Positions 54,914-63,517 of a stretch of 64,000 nt of DNA are shown in pieces (the first letter of the stretch is position 1; the number at the start of each line of letters is the position of its first letter). Below the pieces are notes generated by a model, which saw only the letters and a list, made by a program, of their open reading frames with translations, searched no databases and had not been told where the DNA came from. Source of the DNA: an uncultured Bacteroidales bacterium (GTDB lineage Bacteria; Bacteroidota; Bacteroidia; Bacteroidales; Paludibacteraceae); assembly GCA_902766045.1 (NCBI GenBank), contig CACXCA010000010.1:62001-126000 (forward strand). The letters are read 5' to 3'. Both the position numbers and the translations under genes were made by a program.

Positions 54914-54948
54914 AAAAAAACTGCCACACAAGCTGTGGCAGTTTTTTT
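54914..54948. terminator. Bidirectional terminator between SulP and the lipoprotein gene
   Basis: A 15-bp stem reads AAAAAAACTGCCACA / TGTGGCAGTTTTTTT with a 5-base loop. The A and T runs provide U-tracts on both strands. It sits 22 bases after the SulP stop and one base beyond the stop codon of the convergent lipoprotein gene. Confidence 0.9.
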
Positions 54949-54949
54949 G

Positions 54950-55387
54950 TTAGTATAATATCACATAGAAAGCCTCATTATACTCTTCCATTTCGTGATA
55001 AAAGAATGATTTATATTGATATGGAGAATGAAAATCGGTATCTGCTGAATCAGGATAATATGTGACTGATGTACCATTTTCATATTCTATTATCATTCCA
55101 TACGGATACAAATAGCTCATTTGATCAGGGACTCCTTCTCTCATGAAATAGCCCATGTCATTATATTGATTTAACAATATCCTTTTACCACTCTTGATCA
55201 GGATGGAATCATATTTATGATTTACGAAATCTACAGAATCAGCATTTTCCTTCCTAATTGCCCGAACAATAACCGTCTGGGATGTTGAATTCTCGAAATA
55301 AACATCCACATAATACGTAGGATCACAGCCGACCAGTGCTCCTACTGTAAGAAGGAGTATTAGAAATCCTCTCCCTAAACATTTCAT
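54950..55387 (-). CDS. Small hypothetical lipoprotein
   Basis: I do not recognise the family. The 145-residue product has a lipoprotein signal peptide: RGFLILLLTVGALVGC, with Cys21 as the lipidation site and the next residues DPTYYVDVYFEN. The mature part looks like a single beta-rich domain (NSTSQTVIVRAIRKE, DSILIKSGKRILLNQY, GMIIEYENGTSVTYYPDS). An Asp follows the lipid Cys, but Bacteroidetes do not follow the E. coli +2 rule, so location cannot be read from it. It starts 18 bases after the barrel gene stop on the same strand, suggesting a two-gene unit. Confidence 0.8.
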   Translation of the reverse strand: MKCLGRGFLILLLTVGALVGCDPTYYVDVYFENSTSQTVIVRAIRKENADSVDFVNHKYDSILIKSGKRILLNQYNDMGYFMREGVPDQMSYLYPYGMIIEYENGTSVTYYPDSADTDFHSPYQYKSFFYHEMEEYNEAFYVILY

Positions 55388-55405
55388 CGATCTTACTTGT
55401 TTCTA

Positions 55406-56113
55406 TTATTCTTCCGTATTTTTCCCAGTTCCCCTGAACGTATGTTTCACACCAACCTGTCCAATACCCTGTATGCCATAGCCTGTTTCCACATATGCTC
55501 GCCAATAGTGTCCGCCGACCTCAACACATACAGGAGAGATCTGGCAACAGAAGTGGGTATCTTTATCTTCGGTCTTTTTTAACTGTGGTGTATAAACTGT
55601 CTTCTTATTTATCTTCCATCTAACACCCGCACCCAATTTGCTATACATAGCAACGTGATTCTTTTTGAACCAATAGACCGTTGCCTCAGGCATAATGCTA
55701 AATATATGTCTATGAATATTACCCGATTCATTATAACTATTCCATAACGTATGGACAACACCTTGTGGACTCGTCTGTTCACCTACGGAGGTGATGACCT
55801 CTGTTTCATTGTGCATTCTAAAACGATCATAGTTGAGACACAGACCTACACCAAAGTGTTTACCCAACGTACATTCATAATGAAGGTTCAAATTATTGGG
55901 GAGTGATTTTAAGTCATTATCCGGATACTCATACGTACCATGATCATTTGAACCAGGATAATAATAATCCACATCCGCACGTTCATCCAACCACTCATTT
56001 ATATATTCATAACTAAACAAACCGACACCCAGTGATATACGATGCTCTGATTGAGCGAAACAACTGAACAATGCACCAAAGCAAAGCAGAATGTTTAAAA
56101 GGACCTTTTTCAT
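55406..56113 (-). CDS. Hypothetical outer-membrane beta-barrel protein
   Basis: The 235-residue product starts MKKVLLNILLCFGALFSCFAQ, a signal peptide. Barrel-like strands follow: RISLGVGLFSYEYINEW, NLHYECTLGKHFGVGLCLNYDRF, HIFSIMPEATVYWFKKNHVAMYSKLGAGVRW and GHYWRAYVETGYGIQGIGQVGVKHTF. The last strand is characteristic of small Bacteroidetes outer-membrane barrels. The in-frame start at 56152 adds 13 residues before the signal peptide and was rejected. Its role is unknown; the neighbouring lipoprotein may be a partner. Confidence 0.78.
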   Translation of the reverse strand: MKKVLLNILLCFGALFSCFAQSEHRISLGVGLFSYEYINEWLDERADVDYYYPGSNDHGTYEYPDNDLKSLPNNLNLHYECTLGKHFGVGLCLNYDRFRMHNETEVITSVGEQTSPQGVVHTLWNSYNESGNIHRHIFSIMPEATVYWFKKNHVAMYSKLGAGVRWKINKKTVYTPQLKKTEDKDTHFCCQISPVCVEVGGHYWRAYVETGYGIQGIGQVGVKHTFRGTGKNTEE

Positions 56114-56306
56114 AAAAGAAGATGTATTAAATAAAATTTTAGTGTCACTCAATTAATGCAATATAAAATCAATATACACACACTAATCAATAAAAATAAC
56201 ACACTTTTCATAAACGCATGGCAAAATTATAAAACATTCTCAATATAATCAAGAGAATCCCCTACTCTTCTGTCTTCAGCATTAAAAATGGCACTTTGAC
56301 AAAACA

Positions 56307-56345
56307 CGAAAAAAGAGACTATTCATATCGAACAATCTCTCTTTT
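56307..56345 (-). terminator. Possible terminator of the fab operon
   Basis: AAAAGAGA (56311-56318) pairs with TCTCTTTT (56338-56345). On the minus strand the hairpin runs into TCTCTTTTTTCG. It is about 95 bases after the fabF stop and the loop is long, so this is tentative. Confidence 0.45.
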
Positions 56346-56395
56346 ACGGTTTTATAACTTAACAAACAAGTAAATCTTAGGACTATATAAATATA

Positions 56396-56420
56396 GATAA
56401 GTTAAGTTAGGTTAGGTTAT
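56396..56420. repeat. Short pentamer repeat GTTAR
   Basis: GATAA, GTTAA, GTTAG, GTTAG and GTTAT follow each other directly. It lies 18 bases past the fabF stop. No function is evident. Confidence 0.6.
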
Positions 56421-56438
56421 TCTGTCAATAAAATCTTT

Positions 56439-57671
56439 TTATATCTTACGGATAGCAACACAAGCATTATGTCCTCCGAATCCTAATGAATTAGAGAATG
56501 CAAGTGTCAAATCGACCATCTTTGCTTGTAATGGAGTGTAATCCAAATCACATTCAGGATCAGGTGAAGTCAAACCAATGGTTGGAGTCACCACGCCATT
56601 CTGTAGAGACAATGCAGAGATAATCACTTCCATACCACCAGCAGCTCCTAGCGTATGACCTGTCATTGACTTAGATGAGCTGATATGCAATTTTTTTGCA
56701 TCCTCCTCACCGAATGCCAACTTCAACGCTTTTGTTTCCGACTTATCATTCAATGGAGTACCCGTACCATGAGCATTTACATAAACGACATCATCAGAAG
56801 TATATTTAGCTTGTTCCATAGCCTGACGGATAGCAAGCGAAGCGCATGATCCATCTGGTTTAGGAGCAGTATAATGATATGCATCACATGTATTTCCGTA
56901 GCCGCATAATTCACCATATATCTTAGCGCCACGAGCCTTAGCATGTTCATATTCTTCCAAAATGACAATACCAGAGCCTTCACCGATTACGAATCCAGCA
57001 CGACGAGCATCAAATGGCAAAGAAGCTTCCAACGGATTAGTTGATTTTGAAAGAGCTTTACAGTTTGTGAAACCACCAACTGCCAATGGATTAATCGTTG
57101 CTTCTGCACCACCTGCGATGATAGCATCCGCATAACCATAAGCGATGGCACGGTAAGCTTCACCTATAGCATGTGTACTGGTTGCACAAGCCGTAACCAC
57201 AGGAAGACATGGACCTTCTGCATGATTTGCAATAGCAACATTTCCTGCAGCAATATTAGAAATCATCATAGGGATAAACAAAGGAGAAACTCTATTAGCG
57301 CCCTCTTCCTTCATTTTGATACACTCGTTAATAAACGTTTGCATTCCACCGATTCCAGAACCTACATAGACACCCAATCTAGAAGGGTCTATTGATCCTT
57401 GAATACCACTATCCTCCATGGCCTGAGCAGCAGCAGCCAAAGCGAATTGACAATAACGATCAGAACGGCGAGCCATTCCTCTATCTATGCCATATTCCTC
57501 TACCGAAAAATCTTTCACCTCAGCAGCAATTTTCACTGGCATATCTGTTGTGTCATACAACGTGATTGTATTGATACCACATACACCCGACTGCAAATTA
57601 TGCCAAAATGTAGAAACATCGTTTCCGATAGGTGAAACAACACCTAATCCTGTTATAACAACTCTTCTCAT
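56439..57671 (-). CDS. fabF: Beta-ketoacyl-ACP synthase II
   Basis: The 410-residue condensing enzyme elongates acyl-ACP chains in type II fatty acid synthesis. It starts MRRVVITGLGVVSPIGNDVSTFWHNL. The catalytic Cys is in VVTACATSTHAIGEAYRAI, and the two catalytic His residues are in NAHGTGTPLNDKSE and SSKSMTGHTLGAAGG. GFGGHNACVAIRK closes the protein. Length is normal. Its ATG overlaps the stop of fabK by one base (TAATG), which points to translational coupling in a fabH-fabK-fabF operon. Confidence 0.97.
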   Translation of the reverse strand: MRRVVITGLGVVSPIGNDVSTFWHNLQSGVCGINTITLYDTTDMPVKIAAEVKDFSVEEYGIDRGMARRSDRYCQFALAAAAQAMEDSGIQGSIDPSRLGVYVGSGIGGMQTFINECIKMKEEGANRVSPLFIPMMISNIAAGNVAIANHAEGPCLPVVTACATSTHAIGEAYRAIAYGYADAIIAGGAEATINPLAVGGFTNCKALSKSTNPLEASLPFDARRAGFVIGEGSGIVILEEYEHAKARGAKIYGELCGYGNTCDAYHYTAPKPDGSCASLAIRQAMEQAKYTSDDVVYVNAHGTGTPLNDKSETKALKLAFGEEDAKKLHISSSKSMTGHTLGAAGGMEVIISALSLQNGVVTPTIGLTSPDPECDLDYTPLQAKMVDLTLAFSNSLGFGGHNACVAIRKI

Positions 57672-58618
57672 TATTGAAGACGATTATTTATATTACCTAA
57701 TAAACCTTCTGCTTCTGACACCATCTTGTTTACAATAGCCGCAGCAGATTGATTCTCACGTATCATTCCGGCAATTTGTCCTGCCATGAATGAACCCTCC
57801 TCTATATTACCATCGACAACAGCTTTTCTCAAAGAACCTGAACCGAAGGCCATTATTTGTTCATCTGTATTAGAGGAATCTTTTTCCATCTCAGCAAACT
57901 GACGAGAGAAACGAGTCTTCAAGGAACGAACTGGATGTCCCAAACGACGACCTGTCACAATCGTATCACAGTCACTTGCAGAAATGATCTTTTTCTTATA
58001 ATTCTCATGTACCTTACATTCGTCAGCCACCAAGAAGCATGTTCCGCACTGAACACCTTCAGCACCTAACATAAAGGCAGCAGCCATACCACGTCCGTCA
58101 GCAATACCACCAGCAGCTAACACTGGCACCTTTACTGCATCTACTACCTGAGGAACAAGCGCCATAGTGTTCGTTTCTCCCACATGACCTCCTGATTCAC
58201 TTCCTTCAGCAATAATAGCATCTGCACCGATTCTTTCAAGACGAATAGCAAACGCAACTGATCCAACTACAGGAATCACCTTAATACCAGCAGCTTTCCA
58301 TTCAGGCATATATTTGGATGGCATTCCAGCACCTGTTGTAACAACAGCCACTTTTTCTTCCACAACCACTTTCGCAACATCATCAGCGAAAGGACTCATC
58401 AACATTATATTAACACCAAAAGGTTTCTTAGTTAATTCTTTACATTTACGAATTTCTTCCCTTACATATTCCGCATTTGCGTTCATTGCAGATATAATAC
58501 CTAACCCACCTGCCTCTGATACAGCAGCTGCTAAATTCGCATCAGAAATCCAAGCCATTCCTCCTTGGAAAATTGGATACTTGATTCCAACCAAATCGCA
58601 AATCTTACTCTTAATCAT
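57671..58618 (-). CDS. fabK: FabK-type enoyl-ACP reductase II (FMN-dependent)
   Basis: The 315-residue TIM-barrel flavoprotein is of the FabK/2-nitropropane dioxygenase family. It starts MIKSKICDLVGIKYPIFQGGMAWISDANLAAAVSEAGGLGI and contains GADAIIAEGSESGGHVG, VPVLAAGGIADGRGMAAAFMLGAEGVQCGTCFL, the phosphate- and FMN-binding segments of the family. FabK reduces enoyl-ACP in the last step of each elongation cycle. Its place between fabH and fabF supports this role over a nitronate monooxygenase. It starts 29 bases after the fabH stop. Confidence 0.92.
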   Translation of the reverse strand: MIKSKICDLVGIKYPIFQGGMAWISDANLAAAVSEAGGLGIISAMNANAEYVREEIRKCKELTKKPFGVNIMLMSPFADDVAKVVVEEKVAVVTTGAGMPSKYMPEWKAAGIKVIPVVGSVAFAIRLERIGADAIIAEGSESGGHVGETNTMALVPQVVDAVKVPVLAAGGIADGRGMAAAFMLGAEGVQCGTCFLVADECKVHENYKKKIISASDCDTIVTGRRLGHPVRSLKTRFSRQFAEMEKDSSNTDEQIMAFGSGSLRKAVVDGNIEEGSFMAGQIAGMIRENQSAAAIVNKMVSEAEGLLGNINNRLQ

Positions 58619-58646
58619 ATCAATTTATATTAAATTTCTTATTTCA

Positions 58647-59594
58647 TTACCATTTAAGTAAACAAGCTCCTGAAGTAAATCCTGCACCAAAGGCACTTAA
58701 TACTAAAGTGTCACCTTCAGAGAATTTATTAGACTGATTCATCTCATCCATTAACAAAGGAATACTTGCCGAGGAGGTGTTACCTCTACACTCTATATTA
58801 TGAGGAAAACATTCCTCCTGCAAATTTAATTCATTTCTGATAGCTTCCAAAATGCGAACATTAGCTTGATGAAGCAAATAATATTTCACATCCGAAAAAG
58901 TGACTCCTGCCTCATTCACCACACTCTTTATATCTTCAAATGAATTATGAACAGCCAATCTGAACACATCTCTACCACGCATTTCCAAATAAGGATATAC
59001 TTCCTCTTTGTCATGGTAAAATGGCGAAGGTGTAGCGATTCGTTTACATGTTAATGCATCTGTCGGATGCGTACTCAATTTAAAATAACATTCATCACCC
59101 CCCTGGCCTACCAAAACAGCACCTGCCGCATCACCAAACAAGACACACGTCTCTCTTTTATTCCAATCAACAAAATGAGTTGGCTTTTCCGCACATACAA
59201 CTAGTACTTTTTTTGCCTTCCCTGCTTTAATTAAAGAATCTGCCACATCAAGAGCATAAATGAAACCTGTACATGCAGCATTCAAATCCAATGTAGGACA
59301 CGTACACCCTAATTCTTTATTAATTATACTAGCTAAAGAAGGTGTCGTCATATCTGGTATGATAATATGACATAATATATAATCAATCTCTGAAGTGGGA
59401 ATATTGGATTGTGTGATACATTTTTTTGCAGCATCAACAGCTAAGTCTGTAATCGTCTCAGTTGTTAAAATTCTACGACTCCGTATTCCAGTTCGAGTCC
59501 GAATCCATTCATCACTTGTATCCATCATCTCACTCAGCATATCATTGGTTAATTCATACTGAGGTACCGAACTGCCTGTTCCTAATATCTTCAT
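58647..59594 (-). CDS. fabH: Beta-ketoacyl-ACP synthase III
   Basis: The 315-residue enzyme starts fatty acid synthesis by condensing an acyl-CoA with malonyl-ACP. It has MKILGTGSSVPQYELTNDML at the N-terminus, then SDEWIRTRTGIRSRR. Catalytic Cys is in LDLNAACTGFIYAL, His in YYLLHQANVRILEA and Asn in GNTSSASIPLLM. The frame extends 25 codons upstream, but the family start MKILGTGSSVP at 59594 follows a -7 element and was chosen. It is the first gene of the fabH-fabK-fabF operon. Confidence 0.96.
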   Translation of the reverse strand: MKILGTGSSVPQYELTNDMLSEMMDTSDEWIRTRTGIRSRRILTTETITDLAVDAAKKCITQSNIPTSEIDYILCHIIIPDMTTPSLASIINKELGCTCPTLDLNAACTGFIYALDVADSLIKAGKAKKVLVVCAEKPTHFVDWNKRETCVLFGDAAGAVLVGQGGDECYFKLSTHPTDALTCKRIATPSPFYHDKEEVYPYLEMRGRDVFRLAVHNSFEDIKSVVNEAGVTFSDVKYYLLHQANVRILEAIRNELNLQEECFPHNIECRGNTSSASIPLLMDEMNQSNKFSEGDTLVLSAFGAGFTSGACLLKW

Positions 59595-59618
59595 TTTATT
59601 CTTTTTTTTCAAACATCG

Positions 59619-59626
59619 CAAAATTA
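59619..59626 (-). promoter_or_regulatory. Predicted -7 element of the fab operon
   Basis: TAATTTTG on the minus strand, 24 bases upstream of the fabH ATG. The -33 position falls in a T-run that contains TTTT. The leader would be about 17 bases. Confidence 0.55.
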
Positions 59627-59739
59627 AAGATTCACTATTTACAAAAAAAACAAATGCCACTAAATACAAGTGCTATGGGACGAAATTCATTATTTAGGTG
59701 CCAAATTTTACATACATGGGTGAACTAGAAAAATTAGCA

Positions 59740-59770
59740 TTTGCCATTTAATAGAATTTTATTAATTTTG
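59740..59770 (+). promoter_or_regulatory. Consensus promoter of the LytTR gene
   Basis: TTTG (59740-59743), exactly 19 bases, then TAATTTTG (59763-59770): a complete match to the Bacteroidetes primary sigma consensus. Transcription should start near 59777, leaving a leader of about 13 bases. Confidence 0.8.
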
Positions 59771-59789
59771 CATACGAAATTTAAAATTT

Positions 59790-60683
59790 ATGAACAGAAA
59801 TATACCAAAATTCATGACGCAGAAACGAGATATTTTTCGTTTTATGTGTTTTGTTGTTTTCTTCGTCATTATTTTTTCTCTTATATATCACCCAGATGTT
59901 GCAATAAGAGGATTCGGACTCAAGGAGAATCAATACAGATACTACTTAACATTGATGATTTCCATTGGATTTTTGATGTTAGTGATAAGTCGTATAACTT
60001 TTTATAAGATAAATCAACGCAAAAAACTCACCTTCAACCATTTTTGCTGGTGGATTGTTCAGGAAATGGTCGTGATATCCTTTTCCTTATCTATAGTAGC
60101 CCGAAATCTCTGCGTACCTAACACCAGATCATATCTATATATTATATTACCAAGAACTACCATTTCCGTAGTTTCTCTACTTATCATTCCTTATATTATA
60201 TGCTGGCTTTATTTTGCCCTTGAAGAGAAAAATTTCCAAATCAAGGAACTAATCAAACATAAAGAATTCCTCATAAACGATGTCATCAATTTCAATGACG
60301 AAAAGGGTGTTTTTCGTCTCTCGGTCCGATTAGAAGATCTTTTATACATCCAATCAGCCGACAACTATATATTCATCTATTATCTAAATAACAGGAAGGA
60401 ACCGACTAAATACATGCTTAGGAACACGTTAAAATACATTGAAGAGAATTTTTCATCTTGCAATCTAATACGTTGCCATCGATTTTATATCGTCAATCTA
60501 AACAAAGTCAAAGTCCTAAGAAAAACAAAAGAGGGATTAATTCTTGAACTTGATACAGAGATCGATATGTCTATTCCTGTATCTAAAACGTATGGACAAC
60601 AAATCGCTGCTTTATTCACAAAAGAATACGAGACAGAGGCTTCAACAAGCCCCCTCCATATAAGAAAAGAACTACGCAACTAA
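59790..60683 (+). CDS. Membrane-anchored LytTR family transcriptional regulator
   Basis: The 297-residue protein has four predicted transmembrane helices in its first half: FMCFVVFFVIIFSLIY, YLTLMISIGFLMLVISRI, WWIVQEMVVISFSLSIVA and ISVVSLLIIPYIICWLYFAL. A LytTR DNA-binding domain follows (about residues 185-285), with LSVRLEDLLYIQSADNYIFIYY, IRCHRFYIVNLNKVK and IPVSKTYGQQIAALF. There is no receiver domain, so it is not a classical two-component regulator; membrane-LytTR proteins of this kind are frequent in Bacteroidetes and probably sense a membrane or envelope signal. It is divergent from the fab operon across a 195-base gap, which makes that operon a possible target, but no repeat pair for LytTR binding was identified. 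Confidence 0.9.
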   Translation: MNRNIPKFMTQKRDIFRFMCFVVFFVIIFSLIYHPDVAIRGFGLKENQYRYYLTLMISIGFLMLVISRITFYKINQRKKLTFNHFCWWIVQEMVVISFSLSIVARNLCVPNTRSYLYIILPRTTISVVSLLIIPYIICWLYFALEEKNFQIKELIKHKEFLINDVINFNDEKGVFRLSVRLEDLLYIQSADNYIFIYYLNNRKEPTKYMLRNTLKYIEENFSSCNLIRCHRFYIVNLNKVKVLRKTKEGLILELDTEIDMSIPVSKTYGQQIAALFTKEYETEASTSPLHIRKELRN

Positions 60684-60723
60684 ATCACATAACTCTAATC
60701 TATTTCAGTAAGATATAGATTTC

Positions 60724-60759
60724 AAAGCAGGGAAGTCATCATAGACCTCTCTGCTTTTT
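60724..60759 (+). terminator. Terminator between convergent LytTR gene and ispG
   Basis: AAAGCAGGGAAGTC / GACCTCTCTGCTTT (60724-60737 with 60744-60757) pairs with one wobble and one mismatch. It is followed by TT on the plus strand. On the minus strand the hairpin is followed by GAAATC, so it mainly serves the LytTR gene. Confidence 0.75.
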
Positions 60760-60763
60760 CTCC

Positions 60764-62488
60764 TTAGCAATCCTGCCAATCTCCATTATCTTTTATCAGC
60801 TGTATCAATCGATCGACAGCCTCTTCCTGCGGAATCAGCTTTTCCAAACAGGTTTGTCCCTTATATAAATTTACCTTACCTCTTGCCGAACCGACATAAC
60901 CATAATCAGCATCTGCCATCTCTCCTGGACCATTCACAATACAGCCCATCACACCAATCTTCAATCCCTTTAGATGCGATGTCTTTTCCTTTATCTTCGA
61001 CAAGGTGGTTTCCAAATCAAACATTGTACGTCCACAACTAGGACAGGATACATATTCTGTCTTTGAAACTCGTGATCTCGCTCCTTGTAAGATAGCAAAC
61101 ATCAAAGAGATGACCTGCTTAGCATCAATATTAGGCGCTTCTACCCATATACCATCCCCCAATCCATCAATGAAGAATAGACCTAAATCTGCTGCCGCTT
61201 TTATTTGCACAGCCTCCACATCAGTATCTTCATAACGGCGACGAATGATCACCGGATTTTTTATTCCATCGTTGATGAGACGATAAATGAAAGCACGCTG
61301 TCCACTTATCCCCTCTCTCTTATCAGGATAACCATCTGAATCCAATACAATAACCGTTTTATCAGTCAGACGTTTTTTCACCTCCTCATACGTAGAATAT
61401 GTAGCATAGCAAAGAGAGAACAATGTAGAGTTTGACAACTGCTCTTTCGTATAATCCACAGTTAAAGAAGGAACAACGTTCGAATCTGCAATCACAACAG
61501 GAACCTTCCCGCCCCCTATCTTATCTAATTGAATCGTTTCTCTTCGATGATATGAATATGGATTCACCACACTGCTATCGATTTCAACGCCATCTGCCTT
61601 CAACTGACGCACCGCGGACGATTGGATATAATCCACCAACTTACGTGCCACGGGAATCTCTTTTTCTGGAGCTTCACTAAGTGACACACGTATTGTATCA
61701 CCTATACCATCCTGAAGCAATGCACCAATACCTATTGCAGAGCGAACACGTCCATCTTCTCCATCTCCAGCCTCTGTCACACCCAAATGCAATGGGAAGG
61801 CCATATTCTCTTCGTTCATCTTTTCTACCAGCATACGAACCGTTTGTACCATAATAACCGTATTAGATGCTTTAATAGAAATAACAATGTTGAAGAAATC
61901 GTATGCAATACATAAGCGCAAAAACTCCAAACAAGACTCCACCATGCCTTGAGGTGTATCACCATATCTCGAAAGAATACGGTCAGATAACGAACCATGA
62001 TTCACACCAATGCGAATAGCCGTATGGTGTTCCTTGCAGATATCCAATAGCGGATACAACTTGTTTTTTATCTTTTCTATCTCCAATTGATATTCTTCAT
62101 CCGTGTAATCAAAACGTTTCAACGTATGAACTCTATCAACAAAGTTTCCCGGATTAATTCTCACCTTCTCAACTACCTTAGCTGCTTCGAAAGCTGCCTG
62201 TGGATTGAAATGAATATCAGCCACCAATGGCGCTTTAGCACCGCGCATACGCAAATTTTCACGAATAGCACGAAGATTCTGAGCTTCTTTAACACCTTGT
62301 GCGGTAAAACGAACTAATTCGCCACCGGCTTGTTCGATGCGAATAGCTTGATCCACACTGGATGACGTATCGTTGGTATCTGTATTAGCCATAGATTGCA
62401 CACGAATAGGATGAGAACTTCCTATCTCTATATCACCTACCTTTACAGATATCGTATTTCTACGATGATATTCAAACAAATTATCCAT
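60764..62488 (-). CDS. ispG: 4-hydroxy-3-methylbut-2-enyl diphosphate synthase, long form
   Basis: The enzyme makes HMBPP in the MEP isoprenoid pathway with a [4Fe-4S] cluster. At about 574 residues it is the long form seen in Bacteroidetes, Chlamydiae and plants, with an extra domain between the TIM barrel and the Fe-S domain. The barrel starts VKVGDIEIGSSHPIRVQSMANTDT; the C-terminal part has YVSCPSCGRTMFDLE and GVMGCIVNGPGEMADADYGYVG, giving the three cluster Cys and the Glu ligand. MDNLFEYHRRNT at 62488 fits relatives; MIMDN at 62494 is possible, and the longest in-frame start (62527) overlaps the upstream gene. It probably shares a transcript with that gene. Confidence 0.96.
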   Translation of the reverse strand: MDNLFEYHRRNTISVKVGDIEIGSSHPIRVQSMANTDTNDTSSSVDQAIRIEQAGGELVRFTAQGVKEAQNLRAIRENLRMRGAKAPLVADIHFNPQAAFEAAKVVEKVRINPGNFVDRVHTLKRFDYTDEEYQLEIEKIKNKLYPLLDICKEHHTAIRIGVNHGSLSDRILSRYGDTPQGMVESCLEFLRLCIAYDFFNIVISIKASNTVIMVQTVRMLVEKMNEENMAFPLHLGVTEAGDGEDGRVRSAIGIGALLQDGIGDTIRVSLSEAPEKEIPVARKLVDYIQSSAVRQLKADGVEIDSSVVNPYSYHRRETIQLDKIGGGKVPVVIADSNVVPSLTVDYTKEQLSNSTLFSLCYATYSTYEEVKKRLTDKTVIVLDSDGYPDKREGISGQRAFIYRLINDGIKNPVIIRRRYEDTDVEAVQIKAAADLGLFFIDGLGDGIWVEAPNIDAKQVISLMFAILQGARSRVSKTEYVSCPSCGRTMFDLETTLSKIKEKTSHLKGLKIGVMGCIVNGPGEMADADYGYVGSARGKVNLYKGQTCLEKLIPQEEAVDRLIQLIKDNGDWQDC

Positions 62489-62498
62489 TATCATATAT

Positions 62499-63449
62499 TT
62501 ATTTTTCTGTTTTTTCCTCTTCGTCATACTTCATCTCCATCGTAAATTCTTCATACAGATGGTAAGTTCCGACATTTAATGATTTAGAATAAATCCAATA
62601 TAATGGCCATCCCGACTCATGGATACCAGAAGACAACGTAAGAATATAAGAATCCTCTGAAACATACATTTCATTATCTGACGACTTGAACATATCCACA
62701 TCGGCTTTAACTAACGTATTAAGCATAGAATTACATGCCTCTCTCACTTGAGCTGGATCTACGAACTCCGTGTAATAAAGAATTGAATATTCATCCTCAG
62801 GAGATATCTCCATCACACCGAGCTTACATTTTGAATCCAAGGCACGATCAGAAAATAGGAAAGGAACTTTAGAGGTTGACTCTACCTGTTCTCCCAATTT
62901 ATAGACTAATCCATAAAAGAAATAGAAATGAAATATATCCTCCGACATTTTCATGACACCTTCCTTTGTGGATATTTGCTTCGACATTGATTTTAGAAGA
63001 TCTGCAATGATAGGATTATCCTTATAATTTTTGGAGAGTCTTGTAATTAAGTTTTGTTTTTCCTTTTTAATCTCTTTCCAATTCAAAAGCTCCTGAAAAA
63101 CTCCTAACTCATTGGTTTTTATTCTGTATTTCAAAGATGTAACCTCCGATAGAATATTTTTGGTCTCCTTTTGCCCAACAATCACCTCTGGCTTATGAAT
63201 AACCCATTCACTTATATATGATTTAGCCGTAGAGTCCACAACCGTTACATCAACTTCATATCTGATTTGTTGCGTTAAGACACTATCCGTACTATTAATC
63301 TTATATTTAGACTTTGTCAAAACATACGACATCTTCTCCCCTTTCTCCCAATACGCAACAACTTGCACCGTAGAATCCTGCATGTTAATCTGTGCATAGG
63401 ATGGGAGGAACGCCAGAACCCCTAAAAATAGAAATATTATTCTTTTCAT
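62499..63449 (-). CDS. Hypothetical secreted protein upstream of ispG
   Basis: I do not recognise the family. The 316-residue product has a signal peptide (IIFLFLGVLAFLPSYA) followed by QINMQDSTVQVVAYWEKGEKMSYVLTKSKYKI. The mature protein reads as alternating beta strands and Lys/Glu-rich helices, with no lipobox and no transmembrane helix. The strand patterns (YEVDVTVVDSTAKSYISEWVI, DSYILTLSSGIHESGWPLYWIYSKSL) suggest a soluble periplasmic protein. It ends 10 bases before the ispG start, and 68 bases with a terminator hairpin separate it from secDF. Its conserved partner, if any, cannot be inferred. Confidence 0.8.
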   Translation of the reverse strand: MKRIIFLFLGVLAFLPSYAQINMQDSTVQVVAYWEKGEKMSYVLTKSKYKINSTDSVLTQQIRYEVDVTVVDSTAKSYISEWVIHKPEVIVGQKETKNILSEVTSLKYRIKTNELGVFQELLNWKEIKKEKQNLITRLSKNYKDNPIIADLLKSMSKQISTKEGVMKMSEDIFHFYFFYGLVYKLGEQVESTSKVPFLFSDRALDSKCKLGVMEISPEDEYSILYYTEFVDPAQVREACNSMLNTLVKADVDMFKSSDNEMYVSEDSYILTLSSGIHESGWPLYWIYSKSLNVGTYHLYEEFTMEMKYDEEEKTEK

Positions 63450-63466
63450 AATGCCACTTATTTAAC

Positions 63467-63498
63467 AAAAAAGGCTGGATAAAAACCCAACCTTTTTT
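63467..63498 (-). terminator. Terminator after secDF
   Basis: AAAAAAGGCTGG / CCAACCTTTTTT (63467-63478 with 63487-63498) pairs with one mismatch. On the minus strand it runs into TTTTTTG. It begins 19 bases after the secDF stop. Confidence 0.75.
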
Positions 63499-63517
63499 AC
63501 TAAAGATTTATTGTTAC

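Larger units (their letters stand above)
56114..56438. other. Intergenic region between fabF and the barrel gene
   Basis: This 325-base AT-rich gap holds a hairpin that could terminate the fab operon and a short pentamer repeat next to the fabF stop. No small gene, tRNA or clear TAnnTTTG promoter is seen for the barrel gene. Confidence 0.5.

Noticed and set aside
62489..62527. Longer N-terminus for IspG
   Set aside because: It overlaps the preceding gene and is Lys-rich; relatives start at MDNLFEYHRR-like sequence.
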